Source: CAZTAO01 sp964611645 (GTDB taxonomy: Bacteria > Armatimonadota > UBA5829). From it: a DNA stretch of 31,815 nucleotides. Position 1 is the first letter of the stretch. Each line of letters starts with the position of its first letter. Below are positions 8,109-17,161 of the stretch, piece by piece. The notes beneath the pieces were generated by a model. The model was not told where the DNA came from, did no database searches, and saw nothing but the letters and a program-made list of their open reading frames with translations. The DNA is taken from the NCBI GenBank assembly GCA_964611645.1, contig CAZTAO010000053.1:1-31815 (forward strand), read 5' to 3'. The position numbers were made by a program, and so were the translations under genes.

Positions 8109-9068
8109 ATGCTAAGATTTCTGCCGGTCAACCTATCCCGCATTCTGATTATTGCCGCCATCGCGGCTGTGATCTGCTTGGGCAGCGCGGCTTTGTGCGA
8201 TGACATCACAGACAAGATCAACGGCGGCGAGATCAACTGGAGCCAGCAGTTCTACTATGCCACCGGCGATGGCGCGGTGCCGCGCCCGGAAGATGAACCC
8301 AACCGCGCGAAAGCGTACCTCAAAGCCAGGAGCTACGCCAAGATGCAGGCTGTGGCGAACCTGCGGATGGTCATAGACGGGACTACTATCTCATTTGACA
8401 TGACCGGCAAAGACTACGTTGCCACAGACACTGTTCTTCGCCAGACCATCGAGGGTTTCGTGTCTTTTGTGGACATTGTTGGTGAGAAGCGGATATCTGA
8501 GAGCGGAGACACTATAATCCAGGTCACAGCCCGAGCGCCAATGTATGGCTCCACAGGGCTAGCCTCCGCGCTTATCGGCAGCAGGCTCCGCGCCAGGCCA
8601 CCGCTGAAGCTGGACTCCAGGCTTGTGGTGAAGATCCCGAAGAACACGCCAACGAGTGAAGGCTCGATCACGCAACCGGCGAGCGGTTCCTTCAGTTCTC
8701 TGGTGGTCAACTGCGGCAAGTTCAGAATGAACCGCTCTATCTGCCCCGTAATAAGAATGCCGGATGGCAGAGAAGTCTGGGGCAGAGTGAAGATTCCGGC
8801 GGATGTGGCTGTGGCGAAGGGCATTGTAGGTTACGTTGTCAGCCTCGATGAGGCCAAGCGCAACCCCCGATGCGGCCCGAATCCGCTGTTCGTGAAAGCT
8901 ATCGGTGTGGCGGGCGGCAGGTTCGCCAGCGACCCGGTTATATCGGAGCCCGATGCCAACAGGATACTTGAGGAGAACAAGTCCTCAAAGTTCCTGGATG
9001 CTATGAACGTGCTGTTTGTGATCGATCCCACCGTTCCTCCACCTCCGGAGGGCACGTTCTCCGAATGA
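8109..9068 (+). CDS. Secreted LPP20/FlgT-N-like protein, function unknown
   Basis: 319 residues with a signal peptide (hydrophobic core RILIIAAIAAVICLGSAAL); the Cys after it is not in a proper lipobox. The mature N-terminus reads INWSQQFYYATGDGAVP, then an alanine-rich helix (RAKAYLKARSYAKMQAVANLRMVIDGTTI). This order, a strand with A-x-G-x-G and a helix ending in N-L, is typical of the LPP20 and FlgT N-terminal family of periplasmic or outer-membrane proteins. The second half is a beta-rich domain I do not recognise. It follows the zf-HC2 gene by 20 bp, so it is probably the fourth protein of the CHAT/sigma unit. Ribosome site weak. The role is not known; it could be an outer sensor or a partner of the zf-HC2 outer domain. 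Confidence 0.6.
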   Translation: MLRFLPVNLSRILIIAAIAAVICLGSAALCDDITDKINGGEINWSQQFYYATGDGAVPRPEDEPNRAKAYLKARSYAKMQAVANLRMVIDGTTISFDMTGKDYVATDTVLRQTIEGFVSFVDIVGEKRISESGDTIIQVTARAPMYGSTGLASALIGSRLRARPPLKLDSRLVVKIPKNTPTSEGSITQPASGSFSSLVVNCGKFRMNRSICPVIRMPDGREVWGRVKIPADVAVAKGIVGYVVSLDEAKRNPRCGPNPLFVKAIGVAGGRFASDPVISEPDANRILEENKSSKFLDAMNVLFVIDPTVPPPPEGTFSE

Positions 9069-9090
9069 CCTACCACGGTGCGACCTGTTA

Positions 9091-9843
9091 ATGGAGCATA
9101 TCCAGACATGGCAATGGGTGATGGCCGGCATCGCCGCGCTCGTCTTCGGCATGGCCAAGACAGGCGTCCCCGGAGTCGGCATTCTCGCGGTCACTTTCCT
9201 CGCCTACGCGTTTGGTGGATGGATATCCAACGGCGTAGTGCTTCCCCTGTTGATTCTAGCAGACATTTTCGCGGTGATCTGGTACCACTCGCACACGCAG
9301 TGGAGCAAGATTTGGGCCATTGTTCCGTGGGTGCTGCTGGGTATGGGGCTTGGGTATGTGGTTCTGTGGCGACTTGGCGAGACCGAGGAAACCAAGGCAA
9401 TGCTTAACCCCATCGTCGGCGCCATGATCTTGATCATGCTGGTTCTCTACTTCGTGCAGAAGAAATGGCCGACGGGGTGGACGCCAAAGTCCAGGACCGG
9501 GGTCCTCTCCAGCGGAGTAGGCGCGGGGTTTGCGACCGCTGTTTCCAACGCGGCCGGCCCGATTATGAGCATATACTTCACCTCGCAGGAACTGCCGAAA
9601 TACCAACTGATGGGCACATTCGCAATGTACACTCTCATCTTCAATTGCGTGAAGATCCCCGTCTACCTGACCCTCGACATAATGACCCGTCAGACCCTGC
9701 TCCTCAACCTCTACCTCACGCCGCTGGTGATCGTAGGCGTATTCGCAGGCAAGTGGATGCTCCCCCGCGTCTCCCAGAAGGTCTTCGATGCCCTCGTGCT
9801 GGTACTCGCTGCGGTAGGCGGGGTGCAGTTGCTCTTCAGGTAG
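9091..9843 (+). CDS. TauE/SafE family sulfite/anion exporter-like membrane protein
   Basis: 250 residues with about seven to eight hydrophobic spans. The first helix pair contains the family pattern FGMAKTGVPGVGILAV and the second half repeats it as GFATAVSNAAGPIMSIYF, the inverted duplication typical of TauE/SafE. The length is standard. Members move sulfite, sulfonates or other small organic anions out of or into the cell; the substrate cannot be read from the sequence. It starts 22 bp after the LPP20-like gene and may simply end the operon without a functional tie to the CHAT genes. Confidence 0.88.
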   Translation: MEHIQTWQWVMAGIAALVFGMAKTGVPGVGILAVTFLAYAFGGWISNGVVLPLLILADIFAVIWYHSHTQWSKIWAIVPWVLLGMGLGYVVLWRLGETEETKAMLNPIVGAMILIMLVLYFVQKKWPTGWTPKSRTGVLSSGVGAGFATAVSNAAGPIMSIYFTSQELPKYQLMGTFAMYTLIFNCVKIPVYLTLDIMTRQTLLLNLYLTPLVIVGVFAGKWMLPRVSQKVFDALVLVLAAVGGVQLLFR

Positions 9844-9890
9844 CATCATTCCTGTCCCATGCGTCCGGTCATTACACGAAAACCCCCGCG

Positions 9891-9906
9891 CCCCCTTATC
9901 AGGGGG
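9891..9906. repeat. Short GC-rich palindrome after the TauE gene
   Basis: CCCCCT, a 4-nt loop and AGGGGG inside a 200-bp gene-free stretch (9844-10044). No T-tract follows on either strand, so it is not a clear intrinsic terminator. A similar CCCCCTC/GAGGGGG hairpin recurs at 11842-11863. Confidence 0.45.
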
Positions 9907-9979
9907 AAGGGCGGCTGCGTTCTTCCTCCCTGACAAGGTAGGGTAGGGTGGGTTTGCGTCTATCCGGCCCTTTCCCGAT

Positions 9980-10009
9980 TTGCCCAAGGCTTGGTCTCCC
10001 CTGTACAAT
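9980..10009 (+). promoter_or_regulatory. Candidate promoter for the CBM9-like gene
   Basis: TTGCCC (9980-9985), 18 bp, TACAAT (10004-10009), 35 bp before the GTG at 10045. The -10 box is strong, the -35 moderate. Confidence 0.45.
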
Positions 10010-10044
10010 ACGGTTGTTCAAAAGAGATATCGGGAGGTGTATGG

Positions 10045-11778
10045 GTGAAGAGGCTTATTCTATCGTCGCTGGTTGTAGCTATGTTGCTGGTGGCGCTGCC
10101 GGCGTTTTCTCAGGTATTCTCGGACCACGGCAAGAAGCTCATCGAATACGGGTGGGATGTGCGGAGCGCCGCGGGCATCAAGGGCAACGAGGCGACCATC
10201 GAGCAGTACCCATTTGACGGCACGGTGTTCCGGCTGGACAAGTTCACGCTGGCCTTCGACACCGAACTTTGGCCGGACAAAGAGCTCAAGCCCCAGGCGG
10301 ATACCGTCAGGAATCTGAAGTGGAAGAAGTACAACCAAAACTTCATGATCCTCTACTCCGCCAACGACAAAGGTATGAGCTGGTTCAACGACGCGCAGTG
10401 GAGGATCATCTGCGCCAACGCCGGCAAGTTCGCGAAGATAGCCAAGGCGGGGAAGTGCGTCGGCATTATCTTCGACCCCGAAGCATACGGCAAAGACCCC
10501 TGGATATACCCCGGCGACTACAAAGACAATACCTACGACCAGGTCGGACCACAGATCCGCAAGCGGGGCGCGCAGTGGATGAAAGCCCTGCAAAAGGACT
10601 GGCCGGACATCAAGGTGCTGCTGTTCTACTTCAGCCCGGACCAGAAGGACACCCTCGGCGCGTTCTGCACCGGCATGCTTGAAGCTGCGGGGCCGAAGGT
10701 CAAGATCATCGACGGCAACGAAGGCTCCTACTACCACACCTCTTCGGACGGTTACCTCGAAGACTGGAAGCGCATCCGGCAGACCTACGCAACGCGCATA
10801 GACCCCAAGCTCAAAGCCAAGTATGACCGGAACGTGCAGGTTGGCATGGCGCTCTACATGGATCAGAGCCTTGCGCTTCGCGAGCCGACCGTCAACTATA
10901 TCAGCTACTATATGAGGCCATCGGACAGGCTCAAGTACTTCGAGCATGCGGTCTACTGGGCGATGAAAACAACCGATGAGTACGTGTGGTGCTACAGCGA
11001 GAGGCTGGACTGGTGGAAAGGACTGTTCCCACGCGGAGCGGATGAGGCGATCCGCAACGCAAGGCACAAACTGGAAACCAGCAGCAGGCTGGGTTTCACG
11101 CTTGGACCGATTGTCCGGAATGCCAAGACCGCGCGCGACCAGGCGATATCCGGCAACGTGAAGAAGAGAGCGGTGGATGTGACCAAGGTCCCTCAGGGCA
11201 CTGCCGCGCCCGTGATTGATGGCAACCTCGCCGATGACATCTGGGGCAGGATTCAGCCGCTTGAGCCGTTCGTGCCGCCGGCCACCGCGCCTGCAAACTC
11301 TCCGGTTATTCCGACCACCGTCAAGGTGACCTACGACGATACCAACCTCTACCTTGCCATCGACTGCTCCGAACCGGAGATGAGCGGCCTGGCGCTGTCG
11401 GGGACAGGCAGGGATTCCGACATCTGGCGGGGAGATACCATTGAGGTCTTCGTAAGCGACGATCCCTCCACTCCCTATGCCTACAAGCACTTTATCCTCA
11501 ACCCGGCAAACGCCCAGTGGGACGGCATATCCCCGCCGGACAACAACGATTCAAGCTGGAACGCCGATTGGAAGAGCGCCGTATCCAAAAGCCCGACCTC
11601 CTGGACAGTAGAAATGGCGATCCCCTGGACCGCCCTCAACGGCAAGCCTCCCGCAGGCTCAATGAGGTTCGCCAACATCTGCAGGCAAAGAAGAATGTCC
11701 GAGTGGACCAGTTGGTCCAGCGTAGTAGAAGGCTTCCTCGACGCCGCCAGATTCGGTGACTGGACGTTCAAAGAGTAG
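10045..11778 (+). CDS. Secreted TIM-barrel-like protein with C-terminal CBM9-like (DOMON fold) sugar-binding domain
   Basis: 577 residues from the GTG at 10045, chosen because GGGAGG lies 7 nt upstream and a signal peptide follows at once (VKRLILSSLVVAMLLVALPAFSQ). Residues ~20-385 look like an alpha/beta barrel of glycosidase-like type, with VGIIFDPEAYG as a strand-end acidic motif and repeated W/Y-rich loops; I cannot place it in a GH family. Residues ~390-577 match the carbohydrate-binding family 9-like domain: PVIDGNLADDIWG, VKVTYDDTNLYLAIDCSEP, the GDTIEVFVSDD strand and WTVEMAIPWTALNGKPP. Likely role is binding and possibly cutting a polysaccharide outside the inner membrane. The catalytic function is unproven. 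Confidence 0.75.
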   Translation: MKRLILSSLVVAMLLVALPAFSQVFSDHGKKLIEYGWDVRSAAGIKGNEATIEQYPFDGTVFRLDKFTLAFDTELWPDKELKPQADTVRNLKWKKYNQNFMILYSANDKGMSWFNDAQWRIICANAGKFAKIAKAGKCVGIIFDPEAYGKDPWIYPGDYKDNTYDQVGPQIRKRGAQWMKALQKDWPDIKVLLFYFSPDQKDTLGAFCTGMLEAAGPKVKIIDGNEGSYYHTSSDGYLEDWKRIRQTYATRIDPKLKAKYDRNVQVGMALYMDQSLALREPTVNYISYYMRPSDRLKYFEHAVYWAMKTTDEYVWCYSERLDWWKGLFPRGADEAIRNARHKLETSSRLGFTLGPIVRNAKTARDQAISGNVKKRAVDVTKVPQGTAAPVIDGNLADDIWGRIQPLEPFVPPATAPANSPVIPTTVKVTYDDTNLYLAIDCSEPEMSGLALSGTGRDSDIWRGDTIEVFVSDDPSTPYAYKHFILNPANAQWDGISPPDNNDSSWNADWKSAVSKSPTSWTVEMAIPWTALNGKPPAGSMRFANICRQRRMSEWTSWSSVVEGFLDAARFGDWTFKE

Positions 11779-11841
11779 TTCGGGCAGAGAGCGGAGCGCA
11801 GAGACCCGAAAAGCAACCTCAGATGACGCAGATGGGTAGTT

Positions 11842-11863
11842 CCCCCTCCACGGCAGGAGGGGG
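11842..11863. repeat. Short GC-rich hairpin between the two carbohydrate genes
   Basis: CCCCCTC, 8-nt loop, GAGGGGG, followed by TTAGGGGGC. It shares its core with the palindrome at 9891-9906, suggesting a small dispersed intergenic repeat. The rest of 11779-11960 shows no gene, and I see no convincing promoter there. Confidence 0.45.
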
Positions 11864-11960
11864 TTAGGGGGCGGTTCTCCTGCGGTAACGCCGACGGTAA
11901 GCGTTCCGCATCGAGAACCGGCCGAGCCACCGGACGCGGCCACAAACCTTGGAGGCAACA

Positions 11961-13457
11961 ATGAACTGGCAACTCGTGTGTGATATTGTATTCCCCTCAG
12001 TCATCGCTCTGGCCCTGACGGTGTGCCTTGGGGTGTCGGGTATTGCCGCCGACGCGTCCGCGAAATCCCCCGACGCCTTCCGCTTCTCTGTCGGCCCGAA
12101 CTTGTTCGTTGATGATTACCTCATTGCCAAATCCGAGGGTCTGAAGCGGACTACTCACCAGCCGGAGAAACTGCCGGAGCCGGTGCTTCGGCGGGCGGAG
12201 TCGTGGCACTTGCAGCCTCAGTGGTTTCTTGAGGTCAAGCGCGACCCTATTACCGGCAAGTTCCGCGCCTGGTACAACGTGAAGAACCCCGGCGGCGCGC
12301 CGTATGTGTGCAACTGCTATGCTGAGTCCGACGATGGCATCAAGTGGGTCCGGCCGGAACTGGGGCTGGTCGAGGCTGCGGGGTCGAAGAAGAACAGCAT
12401 CATAGACGCTCCGCTGGGGCATTTTGGGCTATTTCTTGTCGACGAGGGGCCAAGTTACGCCAACAAGTCGCGCCGCTACAAGATGGCCTACTTCGGGCCG
12501 GGGTTGGCTATTGCGTTCTCGGAGGATGGGCTGCGGTGGAAAGAGTATGAGGGCAACCCGGTGCTGCCGATGGATGAAGGCGATACCAAGGAGAAGCAGG
12601 CAGGCATCGGCGGGTACGTGTCGGACATCATCGAAGGCTGCTGGGACCCCATCAAGCAGGAATACATGATAGCTTGCAAGGTCAACCGGAACGGCCACCC
12701 CGGCACTCCGCCCCACAACTCCGAGGGCTACCGGCGGCTGGTGTCAGTCACCACAAGCAAAGACTTCCTCCTCTGGCACAGGCCCGAACTGGTAATGACC
12801 CCCGACCCCGCCAACGGCCTGGAGGAGTTCTACGGGATGAAGCCGATGGTGAGGGGCAACCTCTACCTTGGCTTCCTGCGGGTGCTTCGAGACGACCTGC
12901 CTGCGGACGCCGGTGGGCCAGTCGAGGGCATCGGCTGGACCGAGCTTGCTACCAGCCGGGAAGGCCGCAACTGGACCCGATACCAGGACAAGTTCATCGA
13001 CCGCAACCCGAAGCCCGGCACATGGGACCACGCGATGGGGTGGTTCGCGGATTGCGTGACGGTCGGTGACAAGGACTACGTCTACTACGGCGGCTATTCC
13101 GCGGGCCACAAAGTAGGCGACCGAGAAGTGGGCCTGGCGATTCTGAGGAAGAACGGCTTCGTCTCACGGGACGCAGGCAGCAAGGCCGGTCTTCTCAAGA
13201 CCCCTCTCGCCCAACTCCCCGGCAAGTCGATCACAGTGAATGCAGTCGTGCGCGGTGAACTCAAAGTGAGAGTGGTCGATGCCAAAGGCAAAGCCCTCAA
13301 AGGCTTCGATTGGCCAGACTGCGCGCCGATTCGTGGCGACTCGGTGGCGCACCCCATCAAATGGCGCAGCGGCAAAAACCTCCCCACATTCCAGCAAGTC
13401 AGCCTGGAGTTCTCGATCCGGGACGGCGAGTTGTATGGGTTTGATCTGGGGAAGTAG
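11961..13457 (+). CDS. Secreted five-bladed beta-propeller glycosidase-like protein (GH32/GH43 superfamily type)
   Basis: 498 residues from the ATG at 11961, with GGAGG 5 nt upstream; an earlier in-frame TTG at 11949 would remove that site. A signal peptide covers roughly residues 1-30. The mature protein opens with NLFVDDYLIAKSEGLKRTTH, a start shared by a large group of planctomycete and armatimonad proteins related to GH32/GH43/GH130 propellers. Blade-like repeats of the type DGIKWVRPELGLVE and EDGLRWKEYEGNPVL are clear (Asp-Gly-x-x-Trp). The last ~90 residues form a beta-sandwich like the GH32 C-terminal domain (VRGELKVRVVDAKGKAL ... FSIRDGELYGFDL). Substrate unknown. It ends 71 bp before the helicase gene. 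Confidence 0.72.
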   Translation: MNWQLVCDIVFPSVIALALTVCLGVSGIAADASAKSPDAFRFSVGPNLFVDDYLIAKSEGLKRTTHQPEKLPEPVLRRAESWHLQPQWFLEVKRDPITGKFRAWYNVKNPGGAPYVCNCYAESDDGIKWVRPELGLVEAAGSKKNSIIDAPLGHFGLFLVDEGPSYANKSRRYKMAYFGPGLAIAFSEDGLRWKEYEGNPVLPMDEGDTKEKQAGIGGYVSDIIEGCWDPIKQEYMIACKVNRNGHPGTPPHNSEGYRRLVSVTTSKDFLLWHRPELVMTPDPANGLEEFYGMKPMVRGNLYLGFLRVLRDDLPADAGGPVEGIGWTELATSREGRNWTRYQDKFIDRNPKPGTWDHAMGWFADCVTVGDKDYVYYGGYSAGHKVGDREVGLAILRKNGFVSRDAGSKAGLLKTPLAQLPGKSITVNAVVRGELKVRVVDAKGKALKGFDWPDCAPIRGDSVAHPIKWRSGKNLPTFQQVSLEFSIRDGELYGFDLGK

Positions 13458-13528
13458 CCGCTGGCGTTAACTGCTTCGTGACGATATGCCTTACAATGGA
13501 CACGGCAAGACAGTTCAGGAGATGTAGA

Positions 13529-16500
13529 ATGGCGATTGACGAGGCTGTTGATGCGCAGGAAGTCCCTCTCTCAGGGAGGTTGGCAGAATTCCGTACGGCT
13601 CTCCGACATGAGATTGATGCGGCTCGCCGCAATGAGTCAAGCTCAGCCGTTTCCTTGGTGAATGGTCGTCGCATCTCCCAGCTTGCCAGCAGTTTCCAAT
13701 ACCTGTTTGAAGCTGAGAATCTCCTCAATCTGCCAAGCGATACCCCCGGCGACCTCTATGTTCCCGGCTCCGCTCCACTTCAAGTGGAGGTAGTTTCTGT
13801 GGACGGGATGACTATCACTCTTCGCGTGTTTGGAGACTTGGGCGCGTTTGTCCCCTCAGCTCGTCTGCAGAGCAATATGGCGTTCCTATTGCGGAAACTC
13901 ATCGAACGGATCGAGAACCTCTCGGGGAAACCAACGCCTGTATCCGATCGCGTTCTCGATCCGCATGTTTCAGGAAGTCGCGAGATCGGCAGTCGGGTCG
14001 AGGGGGTCAAACTCAACCGTGAACAGGGCGAGGCACTGGCTTCAAGCCTAGGTTTCAACGCCACTTTTATTCTGGGCCCCCCCGGTACCGGCAAGACGAA
14101 TACTATAGGGGCTATTGCAGCTGAACTGTGCCGCAGAAAGCGATCTGTTCTACTCGTCTCCCATACGAATACGGCGGTTGATCAGGCACTGCTGAAGATC
14201 AGGCCGCTAGCTGATCCTTCTGAGATTCAATCCGGCAAAGTGATACGGGTGGGCGACCCCAGTGATGAGGAACTCGCCGGTTATCCCGATCTGCTTGCGC
14301 GCACCCACGTCGAGCGTCGTTCAGAGGAACTCGTCAATCGGCGCAACGAGATCACGGAGACAAAAGAGGCTGCCGTGACACGGGCCTATGCAATTACTGG
14401 CGACATTGAGCTATGGGAATGGGTCCAGGACGCTCACGACGACATAGACGAGATGACGGCGGAGTTCTCGGAGGTGGCTCAGCTAGAGGATGACCTCAGT
14501 CGAAAGCGTGAGGAATACCGCGCTATCAGCGCACAACTCCCCTATTGGGATCAGGCGGCGCGCGCTGCAAGTGCGATGGAAGAGATATTGAAGCATATTC
14601 CTGGTTTGGAGCAACAGCTCACCACATCTCGAAGCCATTTGGCAACGGGCGTACGCGAACGAGACACTGCGCAGCGCCGGCTTGACGCAGCAACTAGTCT
14701 CCACGCTGAGGTGAGTTCTATGGGGTGGCTGAAGCGCAGATGGAAAGCCTTGCCTTCTCCCGAGGAACAGCAGTCCATTGTTGCCGAGTGTCAGACTGCG
14801 CTTTCGCTTCGCCAGGACCTTGTCGACCGTGAACAACGTGCAGCCAACCAGACGGAGCAAAGCTTGGCAGACCGAGTGGCTGAGATTGATGCGTTCACAC
14901 TGGAATACAACGCACGCCCCGAAGACGTCCAGCGCCAAGCCAAGAGCTACACCGCAAATGCCGGGACGCTATCTGGTGAAATCCAGCGACTCGATGTTGG
15001 CTGCAGAGAGCGCCGGTCCGCTCTGAGCGACGTTCTGGGGCAGCGAATCTCAGCGCTCCGCGACTACGGGTTGGTGGATTCGGAACCCAGGACTATCGCC
15101 GATATGCTGACAACGATGCTTGACGCTTACGACAAGGCATATGCCCAAGTCTCTGTGCTTCCAATTGAGGCATTGCGCACGGAGCGCCGCGCTCTCAGCG
15201 ATCAGATTGAGTCGGTAGACCGTGAATTGCAGGGCATCGAGGAACAGTTGCAGCGGGTCGAGGAGATCATAATTGCCGAAGCCACGGTTGTTGCCACCAC
15301 GCTTACTCGAGCTTATCTACGCGACTCGATTCAGGCGCGAACGTTTGACACGGTTATCCTGGACGAGGCTTCAATGGCACCGATTCCGTCACTCTGGGTA
15401 GCAGCGAGCCTCGCGACCGCTAACGTCGTGGTTACCGGTGATGACAAACAATTACCGCCAATAGTAATATCTGATCATCCAATGGCGATCAAGTGGCTGG
15501 GACACGACGTGTTTGAGGTGGCGGGTGCTTCCGAAGAGAACCCGGAAAAGCCTTATATCATTATGCTGAAGGAGCAATACCGCATGCATCCTGCCATCAG
15601 CGCAATTGCAAACGGTTTGATCTATAACGGACGACTACGGGATACGGAAGGAATTCATAGCGACGAATTCAACAACACTCTCAGTCACTGGTACCGTTAT
15701 GATTGGGGTCACGATCACCCTGTGCTATTGGTCGATACGGGTTCCTTGAACGCATGGGTAACCAGCGTCTCACGTGGGAAACGCTCCAGTCGGCTCAATT
15801 TCCTGTCCGCCACGATATGCACAGATATTGCAGAACTGATGCTAAAGGAAGGCCGTGAGGAATCAGGTGCGCGAAAGCCTCGGATTCTGATCGCCTGTCC
15901 GTACCGTCCACATGCCCAGTTGCTGCAACTCCTGATTGATGGGCAGGGCATAAGAGATGATGTCACCGCTGGCACAACGCACACATTCCAAGGCTCTGAG
16001 GCGGATGCAGTCATCTTTGACATGGTCAATGATGATCCCCATTGGCGAGTCGCCATGTTCACCCCGGAGCACGACGATGTCAGCAGAAGGTTGCTGAATG
16101 TCGCACTGACGCGGGCAAAGCGGCGGCTGATCATTGTGGGTGACTTCACCTACAACGCAAAGCAGGGCAGAAAGGCATTTCTCGGCAAGTCGCTGATACC
16201 GTTCTTGCTGGATCGCTACCCTTTAGTCGATGCGAAAGAGATCATCCCGGCGGGATTTGCCAATCGTGCCGCTGATGTTCAGGCCAGAGTGGTGGGTGGG
16301 GCGGTGGAAGCAGATGCAGCCCGCTTGGTCGTCACACAGGAACGCTTCTACCCACTTCTTGCCCATGACATCAAGAACGCTGGTACTCGCATCGTCATCT
16401 ATTCCGCGTTCATTACCCAGGACCGGCTGACTTTCCTTGAGCCACAACTGCAAGCTGCTTGCGAACGTGGTGTTAGCGTGTGCGTTGTGACCAAAGGGCT

Positions 16501-17125
16501 GGACGAGCGAAGGGCAGATCGGCATTTGTACCGGACGCTGGAAGACGCATTGCGCGGGTGGGGTGTTACTGTTGTCCACAAACGCGGCATGCACGAGAAG
16601 TTGGTTTTCGTCGATGACGAGATTCACTGGGTCGGCTCGCTCAACCCGTTGAGTTTTCGCAACACCCAAGAGCTCATGGAGCGCCGCACGAGTCGGGCAG
16701 TTGTCGATGACTACAAACGACAGCTGCACTTGGATGATCTTGTCGGCGAATATGAGCAAGGACAACCGGCCTGTCCGATCTGCGGAAGCGAAATCGTGGC
16801 CAGTGAAGGCAAAGATGCCCCGTTCTACTGGCGATGTGTTGTGGACGGCTGCTACTCTCGCGGCATCGATCAGCCGCGCATCGATGGCGGCGTGATGGTC
16901 TGTGCGAACTGCGGTGGACCCGTAGAGTTCGGCACGTGGGGCGAGAAACCCGCGTGGAGGTGCACCAGCAACCGCCATCACCATCAAGAGATCGTTGGAA
17001 CACATCTTAGGCTGCCAGCCATGCGTGAGATCATCCCTCGGGCCGAGCTTCGAAAACTAGATAGGGATTTCGGGTCGCAACCAATTGTTTGTGAACCCCA
17101 CACAGGACAACAGAGACTGTTCTGA
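13529..17125 (+). CDS. SF1 (DNA2/NAM7-like) helicase with coiled coil, C-terminal PLD nuclease motif and two zinc ribbons; candidate defence protein
   Basis: 1198 residues from the ATG at 13529, preceded by AGGAG at proper spacing; the longer frame back to 13478 has no ribosome site. Helicase motifs are intact: Walker A GPPGTGKT (183-190), SHTNTAVD (motif Ia), Walker B DEAS (612-615), GDDKQLPP (III), QYRMHP (IV), THTFQGSEAD (V) and VALTRAKRRL (VI). A charged coiled coil of about 350 residues separates motif Ia from motif II. Near residue 1022 is one HKD motif (HEKLVFVD) followed by GSLN, as in phospholipase D-type nucleases, which work as dimers. Two zinc ribbons close the protein: C1082-x2-C and C1125-x2-C. 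Codons look less GC-rich than in neighbours, and it sits alone between two secreted sugar-related genes, suggesting transfer. Helicase-PLD fusions occur among anti-phage proteins; a repair role is possible. Confidence 0.88.
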   Translation: MAIDEAVDAQEVPLSGRLAEFRTALRHEIDAARRNESSSAVSLVNGRRISQLASSFQYLFEAENLLNLPSDTPGDLYVPGSAPLQVEVVSVDGMTITLRVFGDLGAFVPSARLQSNMAFLLRKLIERIENLSGKPTPVSDRVLDPHVSGSREIGSRVEGVKLNREQGEALASSLGFNATFILGPPGTGKTNTIGAIAAELCRRKRSVLLVSHTNTAVDQALLKIRPLADPSEIQSGKVIRVGDPSDEELAGYPDLLARTHVERRSEELVNRRNEITETKEAAVTRAYAITGDIELWEWVQDAHDDIDEMTAEFSEVAQLEDDLSRKREEYRAISAQLPYWDQAARAASAMEEILKHIPGLEQQLTTSRSHLATGVRERDTAQRRLDAATSLHAEVSSMGWLKRRWKALPSPEEQQSIVAECQTALSLRQDLVDREQRAANQTEQSLADRVAEIDAFTLEYNARPEDVQRQAKSYTANAGTLSGEIQRLDVGCRERRSALSDVLGQRISALRDYGLVDSEPRTIADMLTTMLDAYDKAYAQVSVLPIEALRTERRALSDQIESVDRELQGIEEQLQRVEEIIIAEATVVATTLTRAYLRDSIQARTFDTVILDEASMAPIPSLWVAASLATANVVVTGDDKQLPPIVISDHPMAIKWLGHDVFEVAGASEENPEKPYIIMLKEQYRMHPAISAIANGLIYNGRLRDTEGIHSDEFNNTLSHWYRYDWGHDHPVLLVDTGSLNAWVTSVSRGKRSSRLNFLSATICTDIAELMLKEGREESGARKPRILIACPYRPHAQLLQLLIDGQGIRDDVTAGTTHTFQGSEADAVIFDMVNDDPHWRVAMFTPEHDDVSRRLLNVALTRAKRRLIIVGDFTYNAKQGRKAFLGKSLIPFLLDRYPLVDAKEIIPAGFANRAADVQARVVGGAVEADAARLVVTQERFYPLLAHDIKNAGTRIVIYSAFITQDRLTFLEPQLQAACERGVSVCVVTKGLDERRADRHLYRTLEDALRGWGVTVVHKRGMHEKLVFVDDEIHWVGSLNPLSFRNTQELMERRTSRAVVDDYKRQLHLDDLVGEYEQGQPACPICGSEIVASEGKDAPFYWRCVVDGCYSRGIDQPRIDGGVMVCANCGGPVEFGTWGEKPAWRCTSNRHHHQEIVGTHLRLPAMREIIPRAELRKLDRDFGSQPIVCEPHTGQQRLF

Positions 17126-17161
17126 GCGACTCGCAGTAGAATCCTAATGAGGTGTCTCCAA

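Noticed and set aside
2424..9068. A type III-E CRISPR (Craspase) locus
   Set aside because: No gRAMP/Cas7-11 gene, no Cas1/Cas2 and no repeat array in the window, and this CHAT protein has a signal peptide. Only the protease/sigma/anti-sigma logic is comparable.
10060..11490. Long 476-codon open frame on the minus strand
   Set aside because: It is opposite the CBM9-like gene, has no signal peptide or recognisable domain, and is explained by GC-rich codon bias of the sense gene.
13467..13497. Promoter of the helicase gene (TTAACT, 19 bp, TACAAT)
   Set aside because: The -10 box is good but the -35 is weak and the spacing is long; kept out of the feature list although the gene probably has its own promoter here.
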